Under the pieces are notes generated by a model. That model was not told the DNA's origin and made no database searches. It worked only from the letters and a program-made list of their open reading frames with translations. From Clostridiales bacterium UBA3758 (GTDB taxonomy: Bacteria > Bacillota > Clostridia > Oscillospirales > Oscillospiraceae): a DNA stretch of 64,000 bases. Each line of letters begins with the position of its first letter. Positions within the stretch are counted from its first letter, which is position 1. The stretch is taken from the NCBI GenBank assembly GCA_002371675.1, contig DFGE01000002.1, positions 62,001 through 126,000 of the forward strand, given 5' to 3'. The position numbers were made by a program, and so were the translations under genes. Positions 51,074 through 60,399 of this stretch are shown one piece after another.

Positions 51074-53311
51074 ATGAGCAAAACAAAAAGAAGTTGGACT
51101 TTCCTGCTGGCATTGGCTATGCTCTTATCGCTCTGTGCCTGCGGGAAACAGGAAAACGAGGAGCAGCCGGCGCTGGTCGTGATCGGCCAGCCGCAGGTCT
51201 CATCCCAGACCGAGCCGGGATATGTGACGACGGAACTTCCTATGCCGGAGGGCTACCAGGATTTCGGCGGCCTGCAGAGCTGCGGCAACAGCCTGGTTCT
51301 CCACGCGGAGACGGCAGACGGCATGTTCGCCGTCCTTCGCTATGACACCCTCACCGGGGAATGGAAGAGCTGGGCCATCAACACTGGCGAGGCCAACAAC
51401 CCGCAGATCGACGCCTTCTCCGCAGCTGACGGTGTTGTTTGGATCCGGCTGATGGAGGGCTATACCGACGAGGAAATGATCCGCCGAGACTTTTCCCGCA
51501 AGCTGAGCTATTATCTGATCGTACTGGATACGCAGACTGATGAGCAGACCTGCACCCGCATCGACTTCTGGCGGAATGGGAATACCAGTGATCCCTATTT
51601 GACCGGTCTTGTCGCACTGGACAAGGAGCGCGCGATTTTGAATGATGATGAGACGGTGCGGCTTATAAGCCCCGACGCGCAGATCCTCGGCAAGCTCGAT
51701 CTGCCGCTCATGGGATTTACCGAGCGAGTATGGATCGGTGACACAAGCTATCTGTCCACCAATGACGGATACTGCCCCTTTGACCCGGACACGCTCCAAT
51801 GCGGCGAGCCGCTGGACGGTATTTTGTGGGATTCTGTGTACAATAGTCAGCGGGGCCGAATCCTGGTCACGAAGGAGCGCATGCTGCAGGAATATGACCC
51901 GAAGACCGGCAGCATGAACCCTGTGTTCAACTGGATGGATGTAGCCCTCAATTACGCGAGTCTGGAGGGCTACAGCGCTTTCTATGGGCTGGAAAACGCC
52001 AACGGAGACCTGTTTTACCTGGCAAACGGCAAGCTCATAAAGGTCAGCCCCGGCATGGTGCCGGTGAAGAAGACGCTGACGCTGGGCTGCTTTGCCGATG
52101 CCACAGCCCAGGGCTACGAATACAGCGACACAGACTACACCTGCCCGGAGCGGCTGCTGGACGCAATCATGCGCTTCAACCAGACCGACCCCGAATACCG
52201 CATCGCCCTCAAGCCCATGGTCTGGCATGACGAGGGAGAGCGAAGCAAACTGATGATCCAGCTTGCAACCGACAGCAACATCGACGTGCTGGACACGAGT
52301 CTCCTTCCGCAAGGCGCGGTGGATCGACAGCTTTTGGTGGATCTGCTGCCCTATATCGACGCTGACCCGGATATCAGCCGGGAGGACTTTATCCCGAGCC
52401 TCTTTGCCTCCCTCACCGAGAGAGGCGGACTGTACGAGTATGCAGACCGATTTACGATACTGACCATGCTGGTGGCAGACCACGAAGGCGTCAGCCGGGA
52501 GGACTGGACGACTGACCGGGCGATGGATGTCCTTTCCCGGGAAGACAGCGCCCCCTATCTGACGCAGGAGGAAATGATCCTCCTGTTTTCCTGGGCTGCG
52601 ACCGCGGAATTCATGGACAGAGCAAACGGTACATGCAGCTTCGACAGTCCCGCTTTCATCGGCTGGCTGGAGCTGATGAAGCGCATCCCGCTCAGTTCAC
52701 CGGAAGAAGCCTCCTCCAGCCCCGGCTGTGACTGGCTGATCTCCTATGATTTCGCAAGTGAAGCCGGTTACGGGCCGCGCATGACCTTTCAGGATGAGGC
52801 AGCGGCAGTCGGCTTCCCCGGCTCTGCGGGAACCGGCGCTTACTTTATGAAACTCTTGCCGGCGGATGGACTGGGCCATACCGGACAGCTCAAGCTGGGT
52901 GACGGCTTTCTTTGGACAGGCGGCTGCAATACGAGCCTGGGCGTCATGGCCTCCAGCGAAAACAAAGACGGCGCCTGGCGCTTCGTCAAAACCTTTATGC
53001 AGGGCGAGACGGAGCCAACGCTTAACGACGGCATTCCCGTTCTGCGTTCTGTTTTCGAGCAGGCGGTGGCCAACAGTACGCAGCGGCCGCAGAGCAACGT
53101 CAGCGATTATGCCTCCTTCAACGAGAAGGATGCTGCTGTGATGCGGGAGCTGGTCTACGGGACGGATCGTCTGGTGATCCGGGACGATGTGGTCATGGAC
53201 ACGCTGAAAACCGAGATCAACGCTTTCCTTTCCGGGAAAGAGAGTGCCGAGGAAGCGGCAAGGCTGATTCAAAGCAAGCTGAGCCTCTACATGTCTGAAC
53301 ACTACGGCTGA
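51074..53311 (+). CDS. Propeller-SBP lipoprotein (family-1 solute-binding domain)
   Basis: Start chosen at the ATG at 51074 (MSKTKRSWTFLLALAMLLSL, Cys23 in LCAC) behind AGGAGGAG; the longer frame translates the hairpin element. The 745-residue product has a propeller-like half (TADGMFAVLRYDTLTGEWKS, GDTSYLSTNDGYCPFDPDTL) and a solute-binding half from about residue 330: LDAIMRFNQTDPEYRIALKP, DSNIDVLDTSLLPQGAVDRQ, ISREDFIPSLFASLTERGGL, DWTTDRA, ending IQSKLSLYMSEHYG. It is the third gene of a sigma operon, separated from the second by a hairpin element that could lower or tune its expression. Confidence 0.8.
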   Translation: MSKTKRSWTFLLALAMLLSLCACGKQENEEQPALVVIGQPQVSSQTEPGYVTTELPMPEGYQDFGGLQSCGNSLVLHAETADGMFAVLRYDTLTGEWKSWAINTGEANNPQIDAFSAADGVVWIRLMEGYTDEEMIRRDFSRKLSYYLIVLDTQTDEQTCTRIDFWRNGNTSDPYLTGLVALDKERAILNDDETVRLISPDAQILGKLDLPLMGFTERVWIGDTSYLSTNDGYCPFDPDTLQCGEPLDGILWDSVYNSQRGRILVTKERMLQEYDPKTGSMNPVFNWMDVALNYASLEGYSAFYGLENANGDLFYLANGKLIKVSPGMVPVKKTLTLGCFADATAQGYEYSDTDYTCPERLLDAIMRFNQTDPEYRIALKPMVWHDEGERSKLMIQLATDSNIDVLDTSLLPQGAVDRQLLVDLLPYIDADPDISREDFIPSLFASLTERGGLYEYADRFTILTMLVADHEGVSREDWTTDRAMDVLSREDSAPYLTQEEMILLFSWAATAEFMDRANGTCSFDSPAFIGWLELMKRIPLSSPEEASSSPGCDWLISYDFASEAGYGPRMTFQDEAAAVGFPGSAGTGAYFMKLLPADGLGHTGQLKLGDGFLWTGGCNTSLGVMASSENKDGAWRFVKTFMQGETEPTLNDGIPVLRSVFEQAVANSTQRPQSNVSDYASFNEKDAAVMRELVYGTDRLVIRDDVVMDTLKTEINAFLSGKESAEEAARLIQSKLSLYMSEHYG

Positions 53312-53319
53312 AAAACATC

Positions 53320-53355
53320 GAGCCTGTTGCCCTTTGACGGGCAACAGGCTCTTTT
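53320..53355 (+). terminator. Terminator of sigma/SBP operon
   Basis: A 13-bp perfect stem (GAGCCTGTTGCCC, GGGCAACAGGCTC) with 6-nt loop followed by TTTTCC, 8 bp after the SBP stop. Confidence 0.9.
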
Positions 53356-53392
53356 CCTTGCCTTTTTTATGATATAATTCTTCATCGAAGTC

Positions 53393-53420
53393 TGTAACAT
53401 TTGATCGTGTTCTTCGTTAT
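53393..53420 (+). promoter_or_regulatory. ECF-type promoter separated from its sigma gene
   Basis: TGTAAC (53393-53398), 16 nt, CGTTAT (53415-53420). The inverted-repeat element starts at the last base of the -10 box, so the transcript now begins inside the element. Confidence 0.65.
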
Positions 53421-53695
53421 TAAGGTAAGTGGTGTAATCCGAACCCGCCAAAGCGGCGATCTTTCGGCGCTTTTGGGCTTGTCGTCATTGACTTGCAGAA
53501 AGCAAGCCTGCTTCCTCCGCACCCAAAATCATCCGAAATCTCATCCGTTTTGGTCAAAGAGTTTTCCCGGAGCTGGAATTCGTCCAGCCGAGGCAAAAAC
53601 GCAGGGAATACTCTCGTATTGCCGAGTATTTTAACGAAGGATGAGCGGATTCCAGCCCGGGAAAACCGTGGTTCGGATTACCCCGCTTACCTTAA
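53420..53695. mobile_element. MITE-like inverted-repeat element (276 bp)
   Basis: Terminal inverted repeats of 25 bp with two mismatches (left starts TTAAGGTAAG at 53420, right ends CTTACCTTAA at 53695) enclose about 226 bp. Inside, GTTTTCCCGG-AGCTGGAATT and its inverted counterpart (GATTCCAGCCCGGGAAAAC) form a second stem. There is no transposase and no plausible gene. Insertion at a TTAA-like target is suggested by the ends. Confidence 0.75.
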
Positions 53696-53727
53696 GCAGA
53701 AGGGAGGGTGGACGCACGAACAATGAA

Positions 53728-54216
53728 TTGCTGAGTCGGCTATATGAGCTCTATAGCCGAGAGATTTATCTGTATTTGTTCAGCATGTGCCGCAACAGCG
53801 GTCAGGCGGAGGATATGATGCAGGAGTGCTTTTTGCGGGCGATCCTCTCCCTGAACGATGACCACGGCAACATGCGCGCCTGGCTCTACCGTGTGGCCCG
53901 AAACCTTTTGACGGATCAGCTGCGTTCCCGACGCAATGGCGTCTCTCTGGACGATCTGGCAGAAACACCATCCGACGCTCCCGGCCCGTTGGCGCTGTAT
54001 CTTCGCACAGAGAAGCATCGGTTGCTGATGGAGAAGCTGGCCTCACTGGAACCCCGGAGACGCGAAGTGCTGAGCCTGCAGTATTTCGGCGGACTGAGCC
54101 AAAAGGAGATCGCCGCGCTGCTGCACCTGAGCCACGAGAACGTGCGGGTGCTGAGCCTGCGGGCGCGGAGAGAGCTGAAGCAAAAGCTGGAGGAGGACGG
54201 ATATGACTTTTCGTGA
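53728..54216 (+). CDS. ECF RNA polymerase sigma factor (start uncertain)
   Basis: The conserved protein begins about ELLSRLYELYSREIYLYLFS. The only in-frame start outside the inverted-repeat element is the TTG at 53728, about 19 nt from GGGAGGG, so the true start is uncertain. Region 2 holds GQAEDMMQECFLRAILSLND and WLYRVARNLLTDQLRS; region 4 holds LEPRRREVLSLQYFGGLSQK and HLSHENVRVLSLRARREL. It is nearer to the SigM/SigV-like group than to the other factors here, and its partner is also of a different type. Confidence 0.82.
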   Translation: MLSRLYELYSREIYLYLFSMCRNSGQAEDMMQECFLRAILSLNDDHGNMRAWLYRVARNLLTDQLRSRRNGVSLDDLAETPSDAPGPLALYLRTEKHRLLMEKLASLEPRRREVLSLQYFGGLSQKEIAALLHLSHENVRVLSLRARRELKQKLEEDGYDFS

Positions 54217-55525
54217 AGTATTGGAGCTTTATAAATCCGGGGAACTTGACCCCGAACAGACGCGCGAGGTGGAGGAAGCGATCGACCGGGAGGACGCGCT
54301 GCTGGAATACCTCTCGGAGCGGGACACGCTGCCCGAACTGGACGAAAGCACAGACGCGGCTCCGAGCGATGCCGATTCTGAGACAGAAAAGAAGTTTCAG
54401 CGCGAGCTGAAGCGCTCGATCCGTCGTGCCTTTGTGAAGCTCGGCGTTATGGTCGGGGCTGTGCTGCTGGCGATATTGCTGCTTGCACAGTTTGTGTTGC
54501 CGCAGGTAATCGACCGGTTTTATTATGATCCGGGTCAGATCACGGCAGAGATCCACGAAGAGCATGAAGATTCCCGGGGCACCACCTATGTCACCAACGC
54601 GCAGACCAACCGCATGACCTTAGATATGGCCGTGTATTCGGAGCTGTTCCTGCCGGGCGTCTATCGGGACAATGTCAGAGTCGTGGAGCACGGCTATGGG
54701 GAATACGACGTGGTGATCGTTCAAAACATCAGCTATGTCTGGATGCCCGCGGTGGATGTGGCCGGTCACATCAGCAAGGGGCGCTTGCTGCTCTATGACG
54801 CCAATCTGTTCAAGGCTCCGGTGGGCAACGCCTTTGAGTGGGGACTAAACTTCCCGGACCCGGCGCTGAGCCTCTCCGAGCAGATCCCCGCCAAAGAATA
54901 CGACGAAGAAACCGGAGTCGGCACGATCCACGCCGTCGGCATGGCGGGGTACCCGGAGGAAGCCCGCGAAAATCTGGAGGCGCTGGAGGACGGAAAGCTT
55001 TACGGCGGTTTTGTGAGTCTGGACCGGGTCATGGCTTACGACGACTTCTATGCGTTCATCAGCAAATTCCAGGATCAGCACATCTGGTGCGCGGTGCAGC
55101 TGGCGGAAAAGCCCTCGTATCTCGCCAACTGGGGCTTTGGCATCGACTACGGCGGCGGCGCGAATCTTCTCGCCTGGGATCGGGACAAATACCCGATGCT
55201 CAAACGCAGCGATGACGATCCCTTCGTGATTACGGACGGAGAGACGGCAAAGGCGCACATGCGGGATCTGCTGCGTTACCTGGACGATCATCCGGAGTTT
55301 GCGGAAATGATGAGCCGGGACTACGGTGCCTCCGGCTATACCGCCGTGACAGATCGCCCCGCGTTCGGCCTCACAGAAGAACGGAATCTCACACCGCTGA
55401 TCGAGTATCTGGATGAGCACGGCGTGCAGGTCTACGGCTTTTGGATCATGGCAGACAAAGAGACCTTGCTGCAGCTTCAAGACAGCTCCGAGGTCTACTC
55501 AGTAGCTGTCCAGCCTCTACGGTAA
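54203..55525 (+). CDS. Anti-sigma factor with sigma-regulator (Sigma_reg N/C-like) domains
   Basis: The 440-residue protein has a cytoplasmic N-terminus of about 75 residues (FREVLELYKSGELDPEQTRE), one helix (LGVMVGAVLLAILLLAQFVL) and an outer region of about 330 residues. The segment after the helix (RFYYDPGQ, TLDMAVYSELFLPGVYRDNV) and the later VSLDRVMAYDDFYAFISKFQ block resemble the N- and C-terminal sigma factor regulator domains found beside SigM/SigV-like factors in Firmicutes. It overlaps the sigma gene by 14 bp after an AGGAGG site. It lacks the TAYA-type helix of the other partners in this window. Confidence 0.75.
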   Translation: MTFREVLELYKSGELDPEQTREVEEAIDREDALLEYLSERDTLPELDESTDAAPSDADSETEKKFQRELKRSIRRAFVKLGVMVGAVLLAILLLAQFVLPQVIDRFYYDPGQITAEIHEEHEDSRGTTYVTNAQTNRMTLDMAVYSELFLPGVYRDNVRVVEHGYGEYDVVIVQNISYVWMPAVDVAGHISKGRLLLYDANLFKAPVGNAFEWGLNFPDPALSLSEQIPAKEYDEETGVGTIHAVGMAGYPEEARENLEALEDGKLYGGFVSLDRVMAYDDFYAFISKFQDQHIWCAVQLAEKPSYLANWGFGIDYGGGANLLAWDRDKYPMLKRSDDDPFVITDGETAKAHMRDLLRYLDDHPEFAEMMSRDYGASGYTAVTDRPAFGLTEERNLTPLIEYLDEHGVQVYGFWIMADKETLLQLQDSSEVYSVAVQPLR

Positions 55526-55574
55526 TTCTCAAGGTTTCAATTCCATAAGGAGCAGCAAATACAGTTATCAGAGC

Positions 55575-55619
55575 AAGCAAAACGCAAGAACGGGATGAAC
55601 CGCTCCTGCGTTTTTGCTT
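55575..55619. terminator. Bidirectional terminator between convergent operons
   Basis: AAGCAAAACGCA (55575-55586) pairs with TGCGTTTTTGCTT (55607-55619) with one bulge, and T-rich sequence follows on the plus strand. Confidence 0.75.
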
Positions 55620-55620
55620 T

Positions 55621-57468
55621 TTATCGAAACTGCGTAAAGTCCAAATTCCAAGCGATGGCCTGGAGAGAGTATACGCTTGGATTGTTAGGGATGATCAGAA
55701 CGTAGGCCGTCGGCGCCTCGTAGACGATATACGGCATGGAGTATTTGTCCGTACCGCCGAGGGCACAGCAGACCACCTCACCGCACTTCGTCTCAAAAAG
55801 CCATTCATCGCTGTACGCCGTCAGATCACCGGCGAGACAGACATTCGTGTAGAGCGTGCCTTTCTGAATGTAGTGCAGCCTATAGGCGTTGGCATGCACC
55901 GTAAACGCCCCGGGGTAGAGCATCACGTCCCGCAGCTCCACCGTATCAAAGCATCCCTGGCCAAGCCGTGTCCAAATCTCATCTTCTGTCAGCTGTTCCG
56001 AATAAGCGTCAAAGTCATTTACGCCGCCGTTGTATCCGTGGGGATAGACATAGCCATTGTGTATCCAGCTCCAGTCGTCGGCATAGGAAAGACCGTAGTC
56101 CGAGGCGATCCGCTCAAAGGCAGCTCTCAATTCAGGCGCGGTTTCTTCACCGCAGCCGACCACGCAGCCTTCGGCCGCCATGATGCTGCCCTTATATCCC
56201 ACATACCAGTCGGCAAAGGCCTTCGCCCCGCGGATCTCCGGCGTCTGCGAAAGCTCCGAGAGAGTGATCGCGCTCTTGTTCCCAGTATAGGGACGGATCT
56301 CCAGCAAACCGTTTTCCTCCGGCTGCCCTTCGCAGGCGGCGGCAAAGTCAAAGGCATCTGCCAGTGCTTCTGCTTGCTCCCGACCTCCTGGAACCTGACA
56401 GCTCAAGGTGAGGAAAGCATTTTCAGAGGTGTAATGCAGAATGACCGTGTGGGCAAACTTCGTTTCCTCCGGCGCGGAGGGATCGTAATAAGGCGAGTCT
56501 GCCTCCCGGCTGTAGTCTATACAGACTTCGTTGCCAAAGGCGTTTTGGTAGCCCCATTCCTCATAGGCATCCGGATTTTGGATCAGGCTCATATAAGCCG
56601 GGATGGTGCCGTTCAGATAGCGGCTCAAGGACCAAATGAAAGAAACACCGTCTATTTCAATGTCGCCCTCCGCATGATAGGCTCCGTCCTCAAAGACGTA
56701 CATCGGTGCAAAATAGCCCTCGCCGTTGAAGAAAGGAGTTGTCCCGGTCAGACGGTAGAATTCGGCTTCTGTCGGCGGGAATACCTCAGAACTGTGAAGC
56801 TTCAGTCCGTAGCTCGCTTGGATTTCCAACAGCTTTTCTGCCATCTCTGCATTGCTGGCACCGTAGATGTTGTTGCCCAGAAGTGCCTCCGCTGCGTCCA
56901 TATCCAGCCAGTCCCAAGGGCCGTTTCCCGCTGCGACGCTCTCATCCACCTTGGCTTCCCGGTATTGCAGTTCATAAGCAAACCATTCTGCCGCCGCCTT
57001 GTATTCAGGGCTGTCCTGGTAGCCGGTAGGAAGCAAAAGGATGGCCTCGGTCTTCTCCAGATGGGACTGTCCATTTTCCTCATAGACCGCATGATCGGTT
57101 TCATATCCCGTGCTGACAGATCGCTCACGAAGGCCAAACCATCCCAGCGCGTAAGCCGTCACGGTGAACAGGCTCATAAGGATCGCCGCAACCAGCGCTG
57201 TGCGCAGGACGATCACCAGCGCCGTCCTCTGTTTTTTCGCGGGCGCAGGAGCCTCGGCGAAAATCGGCTCCGTCCCGCTGTAATCGGAGAAAAACTGCTT
57301 GAGGGAGGCGTCGGTATCCGGCATGGGCTGATCGGTGCGCTCCGTATAGGCGTCCATGACGAGCATCCAGAAGTCCGGGTCACAGTCTGCCGGAAGCGTG
57401 CGGATCAGTTCCTCCAGCTTTTCCATGGGCATGGTATTCAATTCATCTCTGCTGTACTTATCCGACAT
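55621..57468 (-). CDS. Membrane-anchored anti-sigma-like protein, longest form
   Basis: Start chosen at the ATG at 57468 (MSDKYSRDELNTMPMEKLEE) behind AAGGAGGG; the frame extends 24 nt further without a site. The 615-residue protein has a cytoplasmic region of about 80 residues, one helix (LRTALVAAILMSLFTVTAYA) and an ectodomain of about 500 residues with blocks shared with the protein at 36266 (ASYGLKLHSSEVFPPTEAEF, MYVFEDGAYHAEGDIEIDGV). It overlaps the sigma gene by 11 bp. The size of the ectodomain suggests direct sensing of a ligand or partner protein. Confidence 0.75.
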   Translation of the reverse strand: MSDKYSRDELNTMPMEKLEELIRTLPADCDPDFWMLVMDAYTERTDQPMPDTDASLKQFFSDYSGTEPIFAEAPAPAKKQRTALVIVLRTALVAAILMSLFTVTAYALGWFGLRERSVSTGYETDHAVYEENGQSHLEKTEAILLLPTGYQDSPEYKAAAEWFAYELQYREAKVDESVAAGNGPWDWLDMDAAEALLGNNIYGASNAEMAEKLLEIQASYGLKLHSSEVFPPTEAEFYRLTGTTPFFNGEGYFAPMYVFEDGAYHAEGDIEIDGVSFIWSLSRYLNGTIPAYMSLIQNPDAYEEWGYQNAFGNEVCIDYSREADSPYYDPSAPEETKFAHTVILHYTSENAFLTLSCQVPGGREQAEALADAFDFAAACEGQPEENGLLEIRPYTGNKSAITLSELSQTPEIRGAKAFADWYVGYKGSIMAAEGCVVGCGEETAPELRAAFERIASDYGLSYADDWSWIHNGYVYPHGYNGGVNDFDAYSEQLTEDEIWTRLGQGCFDTVELRDVMLYPGAFTVHANAYRLHYIQKGTLYTNVCLAGDLTAYSDEWLFETKCGEVVCCALGGTDKYSMPYIVYEAPTAYVLIIPNNPSVYSLQAIAWNLDFTQFR

Positions 57469-57952
57469 GCTGTTTCCCTCCTTTCTGTTCATAACCCATT
57501 TCCCGGCGCAATCGCTGCTTGCATCGGTATAGTCGTTTGCGGCAGGCTTCCAGGCTCAGCCCGCAAAGCTGTGCCGCTTCTGCAATAGAGTAGCCGTCGC
57601 AGTAGACAGCGCGCAGCAGCAGCCATTCCTCCGGACTTACCCGCTTTTTCAGATCTTCGTCCTCTGCTTCCGGGGGTGTCGCGATCAGCTGCGTCTCCTC
57701 CAGGGATACCGTGCGCTGTTCTATGTATTGCCGGTCGCGTTGGGCGTGCAGCACAGCATATCCCATGGCACGAACCAACCAGCCCTGCGGATTCGTGCTT
57801 CTCCGCAATTCTCCCAGCTTTTCCTGTGCCAAAACGAATACATCCTGCGTGACCTCCTGCGCAAGCTGTTCGTCTCGCAAGCGCAAGCGCGCATAGGCAT
57901 ATAGTTTTTGATACATCTCTCGGTAGAGATCTTCCAAAAAGGAATCGGTCAC
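57458..57952 (-). CDS. ECF RNA polymerase sigma factor (GTG start)
   Basis: Start chosen at the GTG at 57952 (TDSFLEDLYREMYQKLYAYA) behind AAAGGCGGTGG. The 164-residue protein has region 2 (LAQEVTQDVFVLAQEKLGEL, GWLVRAMGYAVLHAQR) and region 4 (VSPEEWLLLRAVYCDGYSIA, GLSLEACRKRLYRCKQRL). It is shorter and more divergent than the other factors in the window. It is divergent from a propeller-SBP gene. Its promoter looks like a housekeeping type rather than ECF. Confidence 0.88.
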   Translation of the reverse strand: MTDSFLEDLYREMYQKLYAYARLRLRDEQLAQEVTQDVFVLAQEKLGELRRSTNPQGWLVRAMGYAVLHAQRDRQYIEQRTVSLEETQLIATPPEAEDEDLKKRVSPEEWLLLRAVYCDGYSIAEAAQLCGLSLEACRKRLYRCKQRLRREMGYEQKGGKQHVG

Positions 57953-57985
57953 AGATCCACCGCCTTTCTGCCTGTCAATCCCTCT

Positions 57986-58048
57986 TGTCATCCTGAGCGC
58001 AGCGAAGGATCTTAAAGATTCTTCGTCACTTCGTTCCTCAGAATGACA
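57986..58048. repeat. Dispersed palindromic repeat
   Basis: The segment runs from TGTCATCCTGAGCGCAGCGA to CAGAATGACA with inverted ends, a repeat type very common between genes in gut Firmicutes. It lies in the leader of the minus-strand sigma gene. Confidence 0.8.
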
Positions 58049-58066
58049 CGAGCTGACATGGACTTC

Positions 58067-58094
58067 AGTATAGCAAAAGATTATTTGTTTTCAA
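58067..58094 (-). promoter_or_regulatory. Sigma-A-type promoter of sigma/anti-sigma operon
   Basis: On the minus strand TTGAAA (58094-58089), 16 nt, TATACT (58072-58067). Confidence 0.6.
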
Positions 58095-58173
58095 GCTGTC
58101 CCTTTTTTTAGCCTCTACTGGAATATTCCATTGGGGCCCCAAAAAAGAGACATTTTGCGAGGAGATTTTTACG

Positions 58174-60378
58174 ATGAAAATGAAAAAGTGGATCGGCTGG
58201 CTGCTGCTGTTTGCTGTATGCCTGTCCCTTTGCGCCTGCAGCTCCGCGCCGCAGAGCAGCGGAGCACAGAACGGAAGCAGCAGGCCAAAGGAAAATACTG
58301 AGCCGGTTGGCATAGTTCAGGAGGCGCAAAAGAATGTGGTGCAGCGTCTGGCTTCCACAGAGATCAAGCCTCCGGAGGGAGAAAATATCAACTGGATCAG
58401 CAGCCTTGCAAAGATGGATGGGCGGCTGTACTTCAAAACGCAGAGCATGGATGGCTGCCGACTGTTTTCCACCGATTTGAACGGTGAAGACCGACAGGAG
58501 CTCTCTTCCTATAACGGAGAGATTATCCAAGGCTTTGCCGCTTCTGACCACGGGACGCTATACGTTCTCAACAATCCCTATAATGAGGGTTCGAGGCTCT
58601 ATGAGTACAGTTTGCAGGAGATCGACAAGACCGGCGCGGCCGTGCGGACGGAATCGCTCGGCAGCCTGATCCGTGAGGACTTTATGCCGTTTTGGGTGGC
58701 AGCCAACGGAGATACGGTCTTCCTGCTTGGCAGCGGGTATCTGGTTGCCTTGCGAGTGGGCGATCATCTTGAGAAGATTTGTGAGCGAGAAGTTGATCCC
58801 GCGGCGATGATGACCGTTCTTGCGGATGGACGCCTCCTTTTTGGAGAGCGTGACGGCGGACAGTACGCGCTTCGCTTTCTGGATGCGCTTTCCGGTAATG
58901 TCACGGATGCTTTCCGTTTCGACAAGGGCAATTTGAACCTGCTCTGCGGGGGCGAACGCTGGGATGTCTATCTGAGCGACGGCACCTCGGCCTATGGCTT
59001 CGATTTGGCAACCGGAAACCTGGAAAAGCAGTTTGAGTGGCTGAGCGTCGGCATTGTTGGCCGCGCGCTGCTGGAAGCTCCGGATGGAGGCTTCTTCGCA
59101 GCTGACGGGAACAGCCGCCTGTTCCGGATGCGTCAGGTGGATGTGGAAGTCGGGGAAAGCGGTGAGCCTGAGACGATGATTCTCGTCGTGTTGGACCGCA
59201 TGTTCATGTCCCCGGTATTGGAGACTGCCATCCTGGACTGGAACCGGGAGCACCCGGAGTGCATGATCGTCGTGCGTGATTACTACACCGGCGAGCACTC
59301 CAACGACTGGCAGAAGGAAGAACAGGCGATCGAAGATGCCCAGAAAGCCATGGCGATGGACATTATCACCGGAGGCGCACACCCGGATCTGTTCGATCTG
59401 AGCAGCCTGAACGCGGCGGCTCTGGCCGTAGGCGGGAAGCTCGAAAACCTCTATCCTTATCTTGACGCCGATCCCGAGCTGAGTCGGGAGAGCTTCTATC
59501 CGAATGTTCTGAAAGCCCAGGAGATCCGCGGCGGTCTGTATGAGGTGGTGACGAATTACTCTCTTTTCACGGCCACGGGTTTCCGTTCTGAGTTGGGAGA
59601 CGCGAGGAGCTGGGACGAGCTGTTTCCTCTGGCCGCGAACACGCCCCGTTGTGAACGACTGCTTACCGCGGAGGCATGGAGCCGGATGGAGCTGCTGCAG
59701 CTCTTGACCGACGCCTCCGGTAAAAAGCTGGTGGATTGGGATACCGGCGAGTGCCGCTTTGACAGCCCGTATTTTCTTTCGATCCTTGAGGCTGTAACAC
59801 AGCTTCCCGCACAGGCGGTCGCTCCTGAAGAGTATTACCGTGTTCAGCACAGTCGTGCCGAGGGCGAGGGCTTGCTGACGGTCGGTGAATTTCCGGATTT
59901 GTGGCTTGGAGCCAATGCCGGAAAGGAATACGGCGAGGGCAACTGTGCCGTCGTTGGCATCCCCGAACTCGGCAATGTTCTGAAGCCCTCCAGTGAACTG
60001 GGAACCTCGGCTATGGGCATGGCTGCAGACTCAAATCACAAGGATGAGTGCTGGGCCTTCCTGCGGGGCTTCTATCTCAATCCTCGTACCTATACCATGA
60101 GCGTTATCCAAGGCAGTCTCGAACAATCCATTCAGAGAGAGCTTAAGCAGCGTGAAGAGGAAGGAAATGCGGCTTACTGGCCGCATGCCGAGGCGGACAT
60201 GCGCCTCTTTGCCGACGCCTTTACCGGCGCGACCGTGCTTTACCGCCACGATGACGCGGTATGGGAAATCGTGCAGGCCGAGGCCAACCGCTACTTTTCC
60301 GGTCAAATCAGCGCAGAGGAGTGCGCCAAAGCCATCCAGAGTCGGGCAAGCATCTACCTCTCCGAGCAGTGCGGATAA
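58174..60378 (+). CDS. Propeller-SBP lipoprotein (family-1 solute-binding domain)
   Basis: The 734-residue lipoprotein (Cys22 in LCAC) has a propeller-like N-terminal half (SSLAKMDGRLYFKTQSMDGC, FLLGSGYLVALRVGDHLEKI, VYLSDGTSAYGFDLATGNLE) and a solute-binding half from about residue 330: MILVVLDRMFMSPVLETAIL, DWNREHPECMIVVRDYY, ITGGAHPDLFDLSSLN, LYPYLDADPELSRESFYPNV, ending IQSRASIYLSEQCG. A GCGAGGAG site precedes the ATG. It is transcribed away from the sigma gene at 57458. I did not find an ECF promoter of the TGCRAC type in front of it; a TTGGGGCCCCAA palindrome lies at 58132-58143. Confidence 0.8.
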   Translation: MKMKKWIGWLLLFAVCLSLCACSSAPQSSGAQNGSSRPKENTEPVGIVQEAQKNVVQRLASTEIKPPEGENINWISSLAKMDGRLYFKTQSMDGCRLFSTDLNGEDRQELSSYNGEIIQGFAASDHGTLYVLNNPYNEGSRLYEYSLQEIDKTGAAVRTESLGSLIREDFMPFWVAANGDTVFLLGSGYLVALRVGDHLEKICEREVDPAAMMTVLADGRLLFGERDGGQYALRFLDALSGNVTDAFRFDKGNLNLLCGGERWDVYLSDGTSAYGFDLATGNLEKQFEWLSVGIVGRALLEAPDGGFFAADGNSRLFRMRQVDVEVGESGEPETMILVVLDRMFMSPVLETAILDWNREHPECMIVVRDYYTGEHSNDWQKEEQAIEDAQKAMAMDIITGGAHPDLFDLSSLNAAALAVGGKLENLYPYLDADPELSRESFYPNVLKAQEIRGGLYEVVTNYSLFTATGFRSELGDARSWDELFPLAANTPRCERLLTAEAWSRMELLQLLTDASGKKLVDWDTGECRFDSPYFLSILEAVTQLPAQAVAPEEYYRVQHSRAEGEGLLTVGEFPDLWLGANAGKEYGEGNCAVVGIPELGNVLKPSSELGTSAMGMAADSNHKDECWAFLRGFYLNPRTYTMSVIQGSLEQSIQRELKQREEEGNAAYWPHAEADMRLFADAFTGATVLYRHDDAVWEIVQAEANRYFSGQISAEECAKAIQSRASIYLSEQCG

Positions 60379-60399
60379 GAAACTGTCGATCCAATATGC

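Noticed and set aside
53401..53726. Two short plus-strand frames inside the inverted-repeat element
   Set aside because: No ribosome binding site; sequence follows the palindrome, not protein constraints.
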